A DNA stretch of 64,000 nucleotides from Brevibacterium marinum (lineage in GTDB: Bacteria > Actinomycetota > Actinomycetes > Actinomycetales > Brevibacteriaceae). Position numbers and translations under genes: made by a program. Shown one piece after another: positions 16,245 to 30,000 of the stretch. Within the stretch, counting starts at the first letter, position 1. Every line of letters begins with the position of its first letter. The notes beneath the pieces are model-generated. The model was not told the origin of the DNA and did no database searches. It saw only the letters and a program-made list of their open reading frames with translations. The stretch is taken from positions 2,356,001-2,420,000 of the forward strand of contig NZ_JAATJN010000001.1 in NCBI RefSeq assembly GCF_011927955.1, in the 5' to 3' direction.

Positions 16245-17963
16245 TCAGAAGAACTCTTTCAGACGTTCTCGCAGAGCAGGGTCGCAGGTGTAAACATAAG
16301 TGCCCCGAATTCCTCGTGTGAGCAGCACGCTGTAAATGTTCTCTACGTATCGGAGAAGATCTGCATCTGAGTAGGTGATACCGAGCTTGGGATTATTCTC
16401 GCGTCCCTTTTTATCGTGATAGTTTTCTCGGTCGAAGACCAGCTTTCCAGCGTCGGGATCATAGCGGAGATCCTTGCCGATGATGACTCCGACGTAGTTG
16501 AGGTCGTAGCCCTGCACAGTGTGAATCGATCCAACCTCGTCGGTTGATTTCGGTGAGTTGATCCAATCTGTCGTGGTCGAATTCCAGCGCATCCGCTGTC
16601 CATCGAGTTCGATGTCGTACGCAGTCTTGTCGTTCTTGCTCTTCCATGGCCAGGCGTATCCTGCGACGAGTCGAGAGAGGCCATGGTCTGTTTCACGCTT
16701 GCTTAGCTCTCGCCGCATCTCGCCGAGATCTGTAAACATGCGGAGATCGTAGTCGCCGAAGTCCTCCCGGGTGGTCGGCGGATTGTCGCTGAGAATCGAT
16801 CTGATGTACCCAACGTAGTCCTTGTCGGCCGAGATTCGCATCTGGGTTTGAAGAGGATAGAGCCTGCCAGCGGTTCTGGCTTGCGTTGCGAGCTCCTTTG
16901 TTTTGGTTGCCGGTAGATCGGCTGGCCTAACAGTCTGGCCGACGTCAAGCATGAGGATCGATTGTCTACTTTGCTTCTTGATCCAATCCAACTGCGTCTT
17001 CTGCGGATCGTCCCAGCCGAAGAGCTTCTCGTTGATCTCAGTGAATTTCTTGTTGAGCGGCCCCGCCGCCTGATTCGCGCGCTGGTTAAGCCTATGAGCT
17101 TCATCAACTACAAGAAGATCGAACGGTTCTGAGCTCTCGCCCACCTGGAACGGCGTCAAGACCATGTCTTTGCGTAGTCCGGGCGTCAGCTTAAACACCT
17201 TGGCGATTGAGTCTCGCAACGATTGCTGGGGGACTACGATCGCGAATTTTAGATTCTCTAGCAGCTCGGCATGTCCAGCTGTGAAGTAGTCGCTGAAGAT
17301 GGAATCGATGTCCAGCGGCTCTTCCGAATTATGCCGCCGGATGTCTTCGAGCAACTTGAGCATATATATGGCAACAACGGTCTTGCCGGTACCAGGGTTT
17401 CCTTCGACTACGGCAGTGTTGTCGACGCCACTTTCGAGATCCGCGAAGAAGCCTTCGAGTATGTCATCGACCGCGATGGCCTGATCATGGTTCAGCGCCT
17501 TGAAGGGTGAGAGCTTGAAGAGATCGCTGTTGATGATCTCTGGGACGGTGCGCTGGAATAGTTCTTCCTGAGATCGCAGTTCCTCGAAGATCTGCCGAAA
17601 TGTTTTATTGTAGTTTTCGCGGTCGTAATAGTCCGCATCAGTGATACCTGCATTGAGGTTGAGAACTTGCCGACTGCCGTCACCATGGAACATTCGGATG
17701 AGGAACGACTCCAGATCCAGACACGCCGATTTGTTGAACGTGTCGTCGAGAACGACTCTCACCGACTGGAGACTTCGTTTTGAGTCGGACTCGAGGTGCT
17801 GCCTCATGCGTCCCTCGACGTTGAGGGATTCGCCGACGTAGACCTCATTCTTATTGTTCATGACGTAAACGACTGGCCAGTTCCGGTGACGCGGGTCGAC
17901 GGATCCCCACGCCTTGACCCTGTCTGGCTCGAGTGGGAAGCGTTCGACCTTAAAGCTGGTCAT
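16245..17963 (-). CDS. GIY-YIG nuclease fused to a DUF2075 (SF1-like) helicase
   Basis: 572-aa protein with two modules. Residues 30-95 resemble a GIY-YIG nuclease: VVYVMNNKNEVYVGES (31-46) supplies the two tyrosine motifs, then R52 and a glutamate near 85 (LDLESFLIRMF). Residues 155-572 are a DUF2075 ATPase/helicase: Walker A GNPGTGKT (188-195), Walker B LLVVDEAHR (283-291), a QTVRPADL-like motif, and a C-terminal GSIHTVQGYDLNYVGVIIG motif. DUF2075 domains resemble the Schlafen helicase domain. It overlaps the upstream MazG-like gene by 14 bp, so the pair is an operon. A role in nucleic-acid surveillance or phage defence is inferred from the architecture and island context only. Confidence 0.85.
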   Translation of the reverse strand: MTSFKVERFPLEPDRVKAWGSVDPRHRNWPVVYVMNNKNEVYVGESLNVEGRMRQHLESDSKRSLQSVRVVLDDTFNKSACLDLESFLIRMFHGDGSRQVLNLNAGITDADYYDRENYNKTFRQIFEELRSQEELFQRTVPEIINSDLFKLSPFKALNHDQAIAVDDILEGFFADLESGVDNTAVVEGNPGTGKTVVAIYMLKLLEDIRRHNSEEPLDIDSIFSDYFTAGHAELLENLKFAIVVPQQSLRDSIAKVFKLTPGLRKDMVLTPFQVGESSEPFDLLVVDEAHRLNQRANQAAGPLNKKFTEINEKLFGWDDPQKTQLDWIKKQSRQSILMLDVGQTVRPADLPATKTKELATQARTAGRLYPLQTQMRISADKDYVGYIRSILSDNPPTTREDFGDYDLRMFTDLGEMRRELSKRETDHGLSRLVAGYAWPWKSKNDKTAYDIELDGQRMRWNSTTTDWINSPKSTDEVGSIHTVQGYDLNYVGVIIGKDLRYDPDAGKLVFDRENYHDKKGRENNPKLGITYSDADLLRYVENIYSVLLTRGIRGTYVYTCDPALRERLKEFF

Positions 17964-18267
17964 ATTTCACGCTCGTGCCTCGCGCCTTGTCCACTGGATA
18001 CTTCTCGCGAGTCTTCGCAAGCTTTTCAAGAATGATGGTGTCGGGATCCAGTTCCAATTTATCGGCGAGCAGCATGCAATACGTCAGCACATCTGCCAGC
18101 TCGTCCTTCGCGGATTCGAGGTCTGCATCTCCCCATTGGAAACATTCGAGCAACTCTGCTGCTTCTATGGAAATACTCTTTGCGAGATTCTCGGGGGTGT
18201 GGAACTGTTGCCAATCTCGTTCGGCCATGAACTGGCGCACTGTGTCGGGAACAGAATCTTCGTACAT
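17950..18267 (-). CDS. MazG-like nucleotide pyrophosphohydrolase
   Basis: 105-aa all-alpha NTP pyrophosphatase that would hydrolyse a nucleoside triphosphate to the monophosphate. The metal-binding motif is complete: EAAELLECFQWGD supplies the first two glutamates and KDELADVLTYCMLLADKL the second E/D pair. The N-terminus FMAERDWQQFHTPENLAKSI is typical of the short MazG-like/RS21-C6 group. It is the first gene of a two-gene operon and its 3' end overlaps the GIY-YIG/DUF2075 gene by 14 bp. Possible roles are house-cleaning of modified nucleotides or nucleotide depletion during phage infection; the sequence does not decide. Confidence 0.85.
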   Translation of the reverse strand: MYEDSVPDTVRQFMAERDWQQFHTPENLAKSISIEAAELLECFQWGDADLESAKDELADVLTYCMLLADKLELDPDTIILEKLAKTREKYPVDKARGTSVKYDQL

Positions 18268-18444
18268 GACTTTAAGGTATCAGCGACTTACGGCGACGGG
18301 ACGGAATGGGGCTCAACTCAAATACTCGAGGACCAAGTGAGTGGAAATCTGGGAGAGTCCTGGCCGACGTCAGCGCCACAACAGTTTGGGCCCGAAGTTC
18401 CCAACTATAGACAGGAACTCCGGGCTCAAGCTGTGTTCGCTAAG

Positions 18445-19425
18445 TCAGGCTGTCGTCAGCACTACTTTGCCCGTGGTCTCACGTCCCTCAAGTGCACGAT
18501 GTGCATCAGCAGCATCAGCCAACGCAAATGTCGCACCTACCCGGAAGTTCAGCCAGCCGTGCTCGATGCCGTTGAAAAGCATTGACGAGCGCTTCGCCAG
18601 TTCCTCCGACGAGCGGACGAACCACGCCAGCGATGGGCGTGACAGGAAGATTCCGCCGGAAGCATTGAGGCGCTGAATATCAAAAGGCGGCACCTGACCG
18701 GAGGCTCCGCCGAAGAGCACCATCGAGCCCAGCGGCTTCAGTGACGCCAGCGAGGCATCGAAGGTGTCATTGCCGACGCCGTCATAGGCGACCTCGACGC
18801 CCTCTCCATCGGTCAACTCGCGCACCTTCGCGGTCACGTCGACACCCTCGCCGTAGAGGAAGACCTCATCGGCTCCGGCTTTGCGGGCCAGCTCTGCCTT
18901 CTCCTCGGTGCTCACCGTCGAGATGACGTTGCCGCCCAGGTGCTTGATGATCTGGGTGAGCAGCAGCCCGACGCCGCCGGCACCGGCATGGACGAGTGCG
19001 GTGTGGCCGGGCTTGATCTCGTGCGAGCTCGTGGCCAGGTACTGGGCTGTCAGCCCCTGCAGCGGCATGGCGGCAGCGACCTCGGTACTCACGCCCTCGG
19101 GCACCCGCAGCAGATTGTCGGTCTTGACGACGACCTGGGTCGCATAGGAACCCGGGCCCTCGTGCCAGGCGACGCGATCGCCGACGGACCAACTCGCCAC
19201 ACCTTCGCCCACCTCGGCGATGCGCCCGGTGCCCTCAGATCCGACGATGTGCGGGTAGCTCATGGGATACGTGCCCGAACGACGGTACGTGTCGATGAAG
19301 TTCACACCCGCGGCCGCGACGTCGACGAGGACCTCGCCAGGACCGGGCCGAGGAGTGTCGATCTCATTGAACTCGAGAACCTCTGGTCCACCTGCTCGCA
19401 TCGCCTGAATAGCCTGGCTCATCAC
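18445..19425 (-). CDS. NADPH:quinone oxidoreductase, zinc-independent MDR family
   Basis: 326-aa medium-chain dehydrogenase/reductase of the QOR group, which transfers electrons from NADPH to quinones in the cytoplasm. Seen: QAIQAMRAGGPEVLEFNEID at the N-terminus, GVNFIDTYRRSGTYP, GSEGTGRIAEVG, the NADPH-binding ALVHAGAGGVGLLLTQI (AxxGGVG), and TYDGVG/VAYDGVGNDTFD. No zinc-binding cysteines are present, as expected. It starts only 41 bp from argC on the opposite strand, so the two promoters overlap. Two adjacent ATGs exist (19425 and 19422). Confidence 0.9.
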   Translation of the reverse strand: MMSQAIQAMRAGGPEVLEFNEIDTPRPGPGEVLVDVAAAGVNFIDTYRRSGTYPMSYPHIVGSEGTGRIAEVGEGVASWSVGDRVAWHEGPGSYATQVVVKTDNLLRVPEGVSTEVAAAMPLQGLTAQYLATSSHEIKPGHTALVHAGAGGVGLLLTQIIKHLGGNVISTVSTEEKAELARKAGADEVFLYGEGVDVTAKVRELTDGEGVEVAYDGVGNDTFDASLASLKPLGSMVLFGGASGQVPPFDIQRLNASGGIFLSRPSLAWFVRSSEELAKRSSMLFNGIEHGWLNFRVGATFALADAADAHRALEGRETTGKVVLTTA

Positions 19426-19466
19426 GCCTCCTGCATATAATTTAATGCGCTGGTATAGTTATACAT
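19426..19466. promoter_or_regulatory. argC promoter with candidate ARG boxes
   Basis: The 41 bp between qor and argC are AT-rich and palindromic. TGCATATAATTTAATGC (19432-19448) and the symmetric TATAGTTATACATA (19454-19467) fit ArgR-type operators. TATAGT (19454-19459) can act as a -10, which would place the start of transcription at or next to the argC ATG (19467). There is no Shine-Dalgarno sequence, so argC is probably leaderless. Confidence 0.5.
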
Positions 19467-20576
19467 ATGAATGATCTTACGGTTGCCGTCTCCGGTGCCA
19501 CCGGATACGCCGGGGGAGAGGTCCTCCGGCTGCTGAGCACTCACCCCCACTTGAACGTCACAACGGTGTGCGGACATTCCACCGCGGGTGAGAAGCTCGG
19601 CCGACATCAACCCCATCTTGCCCGATATTCCGATTTCGTGGTCCAGGAGTCCACCGCCGAGGTGCTCGCCGGCCACGATGTCGTCATCCTCGCCCTCCCA
19701 CACGGCCAGTCCGGACAGATTGCCGCCGAACTCGAATCCACGAGCCCGGGCACCCTCATCGTCGACCTGGCCGCTGACCACCGCCTCATCAGCGTCTCCG
19801 CTTGGGAGAAGTTCTACGGCTCCGACCACCAGGGCACCTGGACCTACGGTCTGCCCGAGTTGCTGACTGCCGATGGCACGAAGCAGCGAGTGGAACTCAA
19901 GGACACAATGCGCATCGCCGTGCCCGGTTGCAACGTCACCGCTGTGACGCTTGGGCTCGCCCCACTCATTCAGGCAGGCCTTGCCGCACCGGCCGGGCTC
20001 AACGCAGTCCTCGCCAACGGAGTTTCCGGGGCCGGCAAGGCGCTCAAGCCGCACCTGACCGCCGCCGAAGTCCTCGGCGACGCCTCGCCCTATGGCACCG
20101 GCGGCACACACCGGCATGTGCCCGAGATCGAACAGAATCTCAACGGCGTCCTCGGCGCCGATGCCGCAGAAGGTCCCACCCGGATCTCCTTCACCCCGAC
20201 ACTCGTGCCCATGGCCCGCGGAATCCTCGCGACCATCACGACCGATGCAGGGGAAGCCGCTCCGAAAACCGCCGAAGGGCTCCTCGACGCGGAAGCGCTC
20301 AAGAGGCAACTAACCGAGGCCTACGCGCAGGCCTACGCTGATGAACCCTTCGTCCGCGTCCTGCCCGAGGGCCAATGGCCGCGCACCTCGGCGACGACCG
20401 GGTCGAACATGGCCCACATCCAATACACCGTCGATGAACGGGCCGAGAAGATCCTCGTCGTCGTGGCACTGGACAACCTCGTCCGCGGCACCGCCGGCCA
20501 GGCCCTCCAATCCATCCACCTGGCGCTTGGTCTCGACGAGACCACCGCACTTCCCCTCGAAGGAGTCGCCCCATGA
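19467..20576 (+). CDS. argC: N-acetyl-gamma-glutamyl-phosphate reductase
   Basis: Third step of arginine synthesis: NADPH-dependent reduction of N-acetylglutamyl phosphate to the semialdehyde. 369 aa. The Rossmann motif GATGYAGGEVLRLL is at the N-terminus and the catalytic cysteine lies in VPGCNVTAVTLGL. HRHVPEIEQNLNG and SFTPTLVPMARGI are the family C-terminal motifs. First gene of the arg operon, with its stop overlapping the argJ start (ATGA). Expected to be repressed by the ArgR encoded five genes downstream. Confidence 0.96.
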   Translation: MNDLTVAVSGATGYAGGEVLRLLSTHPHLNVTTVCGHSTAGEKLGRHQPHLARYSDFVVQESTAEVLAGHDVVILALPHGQSGQIAAELESTSPGTLIVDLAADHRLISVSAWEKFYGSDHQGTWTYGLPELLTADGTKQRVELKDTMRIAVPGCNVTAVTLGLAPLIQAGLAAPAGLNAVLANGVSGAGKALKPHLTAAEVLGDASPYGTGGTHRHVPEIEQNLNGVLGADAAEGPTRISFTPTLVPMARGILATITTDAGEAAPKTAEGLLDAEALKRQLTEAYAQAYADEPFVRVLPEGQWPRTSATTGSNMAHIQYTVDERAEKILVVVALDNLVRGTAGQALQSIHLALGLDETTALPLEGVAP

Positions 20577-21751
20577 GCGTGACCGCACCACTCGGCTTCA
20601 GTGCAGCAGGATTGACCGCCGGACTCAAACCGTCCGGCACCAAGGACCTCTCGCTCGTCGTCAACACCGGCCCCGACGCTGCTGTCGCCGCCGTCTACAC
20701 CTCCAACCGCTGCAAGGCCAACCCCGTCCTGTGGTCCCAGAAAGCCTCGGCCAACGGGCAGGCCCGCGCCGTCGTCCTCAACTCCGGGGGAGCGAACTGC
20801 TACACCGGTGACTTCGGGTACGAGACGACGACCTTGACGGCCCAGACCACCGCCGAGGCCCTCACCGAGAACGGTACTGATGCCGCCGCCGAAGACGTCC
20901 TCGTCTGCTCGACCGGACTCATCGGCGTCGGCGGTCAGGACTTCCGCGATTCCATCGTCGACAACCTCCCCGCACTCGTGGCCGCGGCAGAGGACTCGGT
21001 GGAGGGCGGCGAACACGCCGCTGAGGCGATCATGACCACCGACACCGTCGCCAAGACCGCGACCCGTGAGGGCAGCTCCGGGTACACGATCGGCGGCATG
21101 GCGAAGGGCGCGGGCATGCTCGCCCCTGGCTTGGCGACCATGCTCGTCGTCATTACCACCGACGCGAAGGTCGACCAGACCGTACTCGACCAAACACTGC
21201 GCGGTGGCACGAGCCGCAGCTTCGACCGTCTCGACACCGACGGCTGCATGTCGACGAACGACACCGTCATCCTCATGTCCTCCGGAGCCCACGAAGCAAC
21301 CGTGGATACCGAGGAATTCACCAGCCTGCTGCGTGAAGTCTGCCTCGACCTCATGCACCAGCTCCACATCGACGCCGAAGGCGCCCACCACGACATCGCC
21401 ATCACCACCCAGGGTGCGGCAAGCGAGGCCGAGGCAGTCGAAGTCTCCCGCTCGGTCTCCCGCTCCGCCCTGTTCAAGGCCGCGATCTTCGGCCAGGACC
21501 CGAACTGGGGACGCGTCGTCGCTCAAGTGGGGACCACCTCGGCGACCTTCGATCCCACACAGATCGACGTGAGCATCAACGGCGTCGAGGTCTGCCGAGC
21601 TTCCGGACCCTACGAACACCCGGAGAAGGTGCAGTTCGGCCGAGAGGTCGACGTCGTCATCGACCTCCATGCGGGCGAGCACACCGCCACGGTCTGGACC
21701 TCGGACCTCACCCACGATTACGTCGAAGAGAACAGCGCCTACTCCACATGA
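20573..21751 (+). CDS. argJ: Bifunctional glutamate N-acetyltransferase/ornithine acetyltransferase
   Basis: Recycles the acetyl group from N-acetylornithine to glutamate, and may also make acetylglutamate from acetyl-CoA. 392 aa. The self-cleavage site is visible in [20 protein letters not shown]: the threonine of ATML becomes the nucleophile of the beta chain. Other family motifs are [23 protein letters not shown] and [15 protein letters not shown]. Overlaps argC by 4 bp and argB by 4 bp. Confidence 0.96.
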   Translation: MSVTAPLGFSAAGLTAGLKPSGTKDLSLVVNTGPDAAVAAVYTSNRCKANPVLWSQKASANGQARAVVLNSGGANCYTGDFGYETTTLTAQTTAEALTENGTDAAAEDVLVCSTGLIGVGGQDFRDSIVDNLPALVAAAEDSVEGGEHAAEAIMTTDTVAKTATREGSSGYTIGGMAKGAGMLAPGLATMLVVITTDAKVDQTVLDQTLRGGTSRSFDRLDTDGCMSTNDTVILMSSGAHEATVDTEEFTSLLREVCLDLMHQLHIDAEGAHHDIAITTQGAASEAEAVEVSRSVSRSALFKAAIFGQDPNWGRVVAQVGTTSATFDPTQIDVSINGVEVCRASGPYEHPEKVQFGREVDVVIDLHAGEHTATVWTSDLTHDYVEENSAYST

Positions 21752-22752
21752 GCAGCAACCCCCACGACATGTCCACGAAGTCCACGGCCGCCCGGCTCGC
21801 CGCCGCCCAGGTCAAGGCCGAGGCCCTGACCGAGGCGTTGCCGTGGATCAAGACCTTCGCCGGTGCCACGATCGTCATCAAGTACGGCGGCAACGCGATG
21901 ATCTCCCAGGAGCTGCAGCAGTCGTTCGCCGATGACATCGCGTTCCTCCGCTTCGCCGGCATCCGCCCCGTCGTCGTCCACGGCGGAGGACCGCAGATCA
22001 CCTCGATGCTGGCCCGCTTGGGCATCGAGTCCGAGTTCAAGGCCGGGCAGCGCGTGACCACCGAGGAGGCCGCCGAGGTCATCCGCATGGTCCTGTCCGG
22101 CCAGGTCAACCGCGACATCGTCTCCCGCATCAACCGCAACGGCAACGCCGCCATCGGGCTCTCCGGTGAGGACGCGGACCTGCTGTTGGCGCACAAGACC
22201 CACGCCGAGGCCGACGGCGAACTCATCGACCTCGGCCGGGTGGGCGAGATCGCCCAGGTCAACACCACCGTGCTCACCGAACTCCTCGACGCCGGGCGGG
22301 TGCCCATCATCTGCTCGATCGCCTCGGAGATCGACGGAGAGGCCGGCAAACCACTCAACATCAACGCCGACCTCGCCGCCTCCGCGGTGGCGAAAGCGCT
22401 GAAGGCCGACAAACTCATCATGCTCACCGACGTGCCCGGCCTCTACGCGAACTGGCCCGACACGTCCTCGCTGATCTCGCGCATAGGACCTAAGAAGCTG
22501 CGCGAACTGCTGCCCAGCCTCGACGCGGGCATGATCCCGAAGATGACCGCGGCCCTCGAAGCGATCGAACACGGGGTGCAGCAGGCCCACATCATCGACG
22601 GCCGCATGGCGCATTCGCTCCTGCTCGAGGTCTTCACCTCGGAGGGCATCGGCACCATGGTCGAAGACACCGTCGTCGAACCCGCACCTCTGGGTGACGG
22701 ACACAAGGGCGAGGGACACGAAACACCACAGGAGGACGACAACGATGAGTGA
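21748..22752 (+). CDS. argB: Acetylglutamate kinase
   Basis: Phosphorylates N-acetylglutamate, the usual point of arginine feedback control. 334 aa. [10 protein letters not shown] and [10 protein letters not shown] are the nucleotide- and substrate-binding glycine loops, [19 protein letters not shown] and MLTDVPGLY complete the amino-acid-kinase fold. The N-terminal helix (about 25 residues before KTFAGATIV) is characteristic of hexameric, arginine-sensitive enzymes. The last 30 residues are acidic and low-complexity (ending QEDDNDE) and extend past the usual C-terminus. Overlaps argD by 8 bp. Confidence 0.95.
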   Translation: MSSNPHDMSTKSTAARLAAAQVKAEALTEALPWIKTFAGATIVIKYGGNAMISQELQQSFADDIAFLRFAGIRPVVVHGGGPQITSMLARLGIESEFKAGQRVTTEEAAEVIRMVLSGQVNRDIVSRINRNGNAAIGLSGEDADLLLAHKTHAEADGELIDLGRVGEIAQVNTTVLTELLDAGRVPIICSIASEIDGEAGKPLNINADLAASAVAKALKADKLIMLTDVPGLYANWPDTSSLISRIGPKKLRELLPSLDAGMIPKMTAALEAIEHGVQQAHIIDGRMAHSLLLEVFTSEGIGTMVEDTVVEPAPLGDGHKGEGHETPQEDDNDE

Positions 22753-24025
22753 CACACAGGCAAGCCAGACACCGGCCGTGCAGAGCGACCAGCCCCAGAG
22801 CGACCAGCCCCAGAACGCCCAGCCCCAGAACGCCCAGGCCCAGACCTGGCGCGATGACTTCTCCCGTGTCCTCTCGCCGGTCTTCGGCTCACCTCAGCTC
22901 GACCTCGTCCGCGGAGAGGGCGTGCACGCCTGGGACGCCTCGGGCAAGAAGTACCTCGACCTCCTCGCCGGCATCGCCGTCAACGCACTCGGCCACTGCC
23001 ACCCCAACTGGGTCAAAGCCCTCTCCGAACAGGCGGCGACGCTCGGACACATCTCGAACTTCTTCACCTCACCGCCACAGATCAACCTCGCCACGAAACT
23101 CCACGAGGTCCTCGACCTGCCGGCCGGGTCCGCCGTGTTCTTCTCGAACTCCGGCACTGAGGCCAACGAGGCCGCCTTCAAAATGGCCCGCCGCGCCGCC
23201 GGTGGAGGCCGCCCGATCATCATCGCCGTCGAGGGCGCCTTCCACGGCAGGACCATGGGGTCCCTGGCGCTGACGGCGAAGGCCGCCTACCGCGAACCCT
23301 TCGCCCCCGGTGTGCCCGGAGTCGTCCACGTACCCTATGGGGACGTCGACGCTCTCGCCGCAGCCATCAACGACACCACCGCAGCCGTGTTCATCGAACC
23401 CATCCAGGGCGAAGTGGGCGTGCGCTCCCATCCGGCCGGCTACCTCACCGCCGCCCGCGAACTCACCCGCGACGCCGGGGCACTCCTCGTCCTCGACGAA
23501 GTTCAATCAGGTGTCGCCCGCACCGGCTCCTGGTTCGCCCACCAGGACCCGGAGATCGGCGAGGGAGTCGTCCCGGACATCATCACCTCGGCGAAGGGCC
23601 TGGGCGGAGGCATGCCGATCGGGGCGACCATCACCGTCGGCGATGCGAACACGAAACTCCTCGAAGCCGGACAGCACGGGACGACCTTCGGCGGCAACCC
23701 GATCGCCTGCGCGGCAGGACTGGCCGTGCTCGAGACCATCGAGACCGAGAACCTGCTCACCCACACTCGGGAGACCGGATCATGGTTGGCCGAACAGCTC
23801 ACCGCTGTCGACGGCGTCAAGGCCGTCACCGGCACGGGCCTGCTGCTGGGCATCGAGCTCTCCGAAGGACACGACGCCAAGGCGGTCGCCGCCCGGGCAC
23901 TCGAGGCCGGGTTCATCATCAACCCCGTCACGCCCGACCGTCTGCGCCTGGCCCCGCCGCTGATCGTCACGCGTGAGGACCTCGTCCCGTTCCTCGACGC
24001 ACTGCCCGGGCTCATCGCCGGCTGA
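22745..24025 (+). CDS. argD: Acetylornithine aminotransferase
   Basis: PLP-dependent class III aminotransferase making N-acetylornithine from the semialdehyde and glutamate. 426 aa from ATG 22745, chosen because it overlaps the argB stop (ATGAGTGA) and leaves a plausible N-terminus. The PLP lysine is in [29 protein letters not shown] and [13 protein letters not shown] are family motifs. An unusual 20-residue Q/P-rich segment ([10 protein letters not shown] units) follows the first ten residues and comes from a 15-bp tandem repeat. Confidence 0.95.
   Translation: MSDTQASQTPAVQSDQPQSDQPQNAQPQNAQAQTWRDDFSRVLSPVFGSPQLDLVRGEGVHAWDASGKKYLDLLAGIAVNALGHCHPNWVKALSEQAATLGHISNFFTSPPQINLATKLHEVLDLPAGSAVFFSNSGTEANEAAFKMARRAAGGGRPIIIAVEGAFHGRTMGSLALTAKAAYREPFAPGVPGVVHVPYGDVDALAAAINDTTAAVFIEPIQGEVGVRSHPAGYLTAARELTRDAGALLVLDEVQSGVARTGSWFAHQDPEIGEGVVPDIITSAKGLGGGMPIGATITVGDANTKLLEAGQHGTTFGGNPIACAAGLAVLETIETENLLTHTRETGSWLAEQLTAVDGVKAVTGTGLLLGIELSEGHDAKAVAARALEAGFIINPVTPDRLRLAPPLIVTREDLVPFLDALPGLIAG
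22784..22843 (+). repeat. Four-copy 15-bp tandem repeat inside argD
   Basis: The unit AGCGACCAGCCCCAG occurs twice, then two variants beginning AACGCCCAG. It encodes four [10 protein letters not shown]-like pentapeptides in the disordered N-terminus of ArgD. The copy number may vary between strains. Confidence 0.85.
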
Positions 24026-27036
<3,011 letters not shown>

Positions 27037-27086
27037 AGCTCAAGGCTTAACGAAAGCATTGCTCCGGTTATTCGCCGGGGAACCAA

Positions 27087-30000
27087 TCAGCGCCGCTCGG
27101 TTCTTTCAGTGATCTGGGCGGCGGATGATTTCCGGGCGTGGTCCTTGTGCTGGCCGAGGCTGTGGGACAACTGCTTGAAATAGTTGTTCTTCGCCCACGC
27201 TGCTTCGTCACCGATGACATAAAGTCGTCGTTGGGCTCGGCTGACCGCCACGTTGACGAGGTTGACCGACTTCGCGGCCCAGGACCGTGCACCCGGTTTG
27301 CTGGGGTCTCCTCCAAGGACGAAGAACACCACTGATGCCTCTCGACCTTGCGCGGTATGGATGGTTCCTGCCGTGAGACCGGGATAGTGATACTTGAGAG
27401 TGCTGAGTTTATCGGCGACTGCTCTGAACGGTGAGATGGCAATGACTTCGGAACAGTCGACCCCCATCTTCTGCAGATGATCGAGGGCGTTTCGCAACCG
27501 ATCGACCTGATTGGGCTGAAGGTGATTCCCGGACACCGGCGCGGCTTCATGGGCCCAGAAGCTGGGATAGATGCGATAACCATCAGGACGGTCGAAAAGG
27601 TCGAGTTCTTCCGGATCATTGATGTTGCGGTGGACTCCATTGACCATGATCTCTTCGTACGCAATCTGATTGCTGATGCTGAACATCGGGTCATCGCACC
27701 GACGGTGCGCACGAAGGGGCGCACTCACCCAAACGTCTTCGCCCTCTTGAACGAGTGTTGTCCCATGGATGGAAATGCGATCTGCGAGCGTCTGGACGGA
27801 AGCTGCCGGCGGGCGCCATGAGTCTGAGACCCCGAGCGTTGTCGCGATGTCCCCCTGGACCTTATTGGGGATGGTCACGACTGGCTGCAGTTGCAGCGGA
27901 TCGCCGACAGCAACGACTCGTTGTGCTCTCCAGACTGTACCGACTGCGTACTGTGGGGCTGCTTGTCCGGCCTCGTCGATGAACAGCCAACCAAGGGAGT
28001 CTTTGCCGAGAGCATCGAACATGCGACCGGCAGAAGCAAAGGTCGTCGACACGAGGGGGACCGCGAGGAAGAACAGCTGCCACGCCGCAAGTATCTTCTC
28101 GGGCTCGAGCTTGGCAGGATGCTCGGCACCGACGACTGACACGGCGGCACGAAGTCCGTTGCGCAACTTCTTGCCGGCAGAGACCATGAAGTTCTCATGG
28201 AGCTTCAGTGCCTCGAAGAAGAGTTCGGACCGTGCCTCATCCAGCTTTTCGTTGAGCCACGGAGCCTGCAGTTCTCGCGTCTCGCCAGTCCAGCCGTCGC
28301 CCGGATACGAATTGCCATAGCTTGCCTCGTCATCACCACAGTGAGCAGTGAGTCGCTGACACTCGGCCCTGGCACGGTTGAGCTCGGACTCCGTGCGAGT
28401 CAGATTCTCTGCCTTGTCATGAAACGTGATCTGAAGCTGTTCACGTTGCCGACTGATCTCTGACAGCTGTTCTTCGGCGGCAAGAAGCGTGCGAGAGAAC
28501 TCATCCAGAGTCTCTCTCCAGGGACGCAGTGCCCGTCCCCAAGAGAAGATGATCTCGAAAACCCCCGGTTTCGCTTCTATGTGCTGGCTGTATCCAGAGA
28601 ATGCATGGTCGCGCCGTCCCGCGGCCTCACGTTCGCTTCGCAGGCTTTGACTCAGCGACTGCTGAACCTGGTCCAATTGGACCTGATTGTGCTCCAACCG
28701 CTGTTCGAGACGCTGAACATTGAAGTGGGTCGATTCCAAGGCTTCCAAACGTTCTTGTGCAGCCTCTGCTTGCGCGATGAGGTCATCGACCCGTCTTTCG
28801 GCCTGGAAGAACGAGTTCTTCGCGTCGGCCCAGGACGGCCATTGTGTCCTGTCTTCGTGGCGCTGACGCAGAGTCTCATCGAGGCCGAGACAGCCGCCTT
28901 CGACGAGCTTCCATGTTTTGGGGTCGCGTTCGCCGAACCAGAAGTCACTGCGGAAGCCCTTGCGGTTGCTCTTGTTCCCCAGACGGGCCGCAATTGTGCC
29001 CCAGGCAGAGGTCTCGGTCTCTGAAGCCTTCTTCTTTGAATCGCGCTGCAGGAGAAAAGTAGCGATGTCGGAAAAATAGTCGGCTGTGTCGTGCCATTGT
29101 TTCGCGATGGCCTCTGTCGCCGGTACCTCGAACGAGATGTTTTCCACGGCAGAGTTGTTCGCTGAGGCAACAATCATTTCGAACCCGGTGAGTTCGGGCC
29201 TCAACTGGGGAACTTTGGACTCATATTTCTCACCGACGTTCCAGGTATGGACCGTGTCGGTGAACGCGTCCGCGGCTTTTGGCAGGGCCGCGAGTCGGCG
29301 TGCGCGTTCTACGATGTTTCCAGCCAGCACATCGCGGAGCATGGTTGTCTTCCCGGTTCCCGGAGGTCCGTTGACTCCCATGATCCCCTGCGTGGTCGAG
29401 AAGCTTCCCAGAGCCTGATTCACAGCGAACTGCTGACTGAGTGCGAGGTGGTGCGACGGATCGGATGGCCAACGGCCCTTCGGCAGATGTCTCACCGAAG
29501 CCGCAGCGTCAACCGTGGACGGAGAATCCCTGACGTCGATGCGGTGGCTCAATGGAAGTGCTTCATCTTGGGTGAGATAGCTATTCAATGCCGCGCCCAG
29601 TTCGCCTTGGGCAGTCTGCTTGCGAACGCGACTGAGGTCCTCGAGGAAGAAGCTGTTGAGGAAGTCTGTCTCGGCGGTTTCCTCGGCTCTCTTCGCCGAG
29701 ACTGCTCTGCTTTCGATGACGATCTCGTCGGTTGCCAGATCATTGAGTCCGTTGATTCCCGAACATCGATGAGCCACCTTGAGGAGCTCCTGGATGAAGT
29801 CTCCGCCGATGGGCGGCGGGGGAGGAGTTTCATTCTCCGCAGTCGGGTGATGGTGATCTAGGGTCCTCGTGAATTCTTCGATTCGCTGTTCTTCTCGGTT
29901 CTCAACAGTCTTGGCAAAAGAAGTGCGCGCGGTGTCGAATCCCTCTGCCCAGTTCGGGTCGGACGGACCTCGGTTGGTGGCACGTCCGGTAGCCCAGAGC

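Noticed and set aside
20333-21715. 460-aa minus-strand open frame opposite argC/argJ
   Set aside because: Antisense shadow of well-identified arginine genes; no ribosome binding site or domain.
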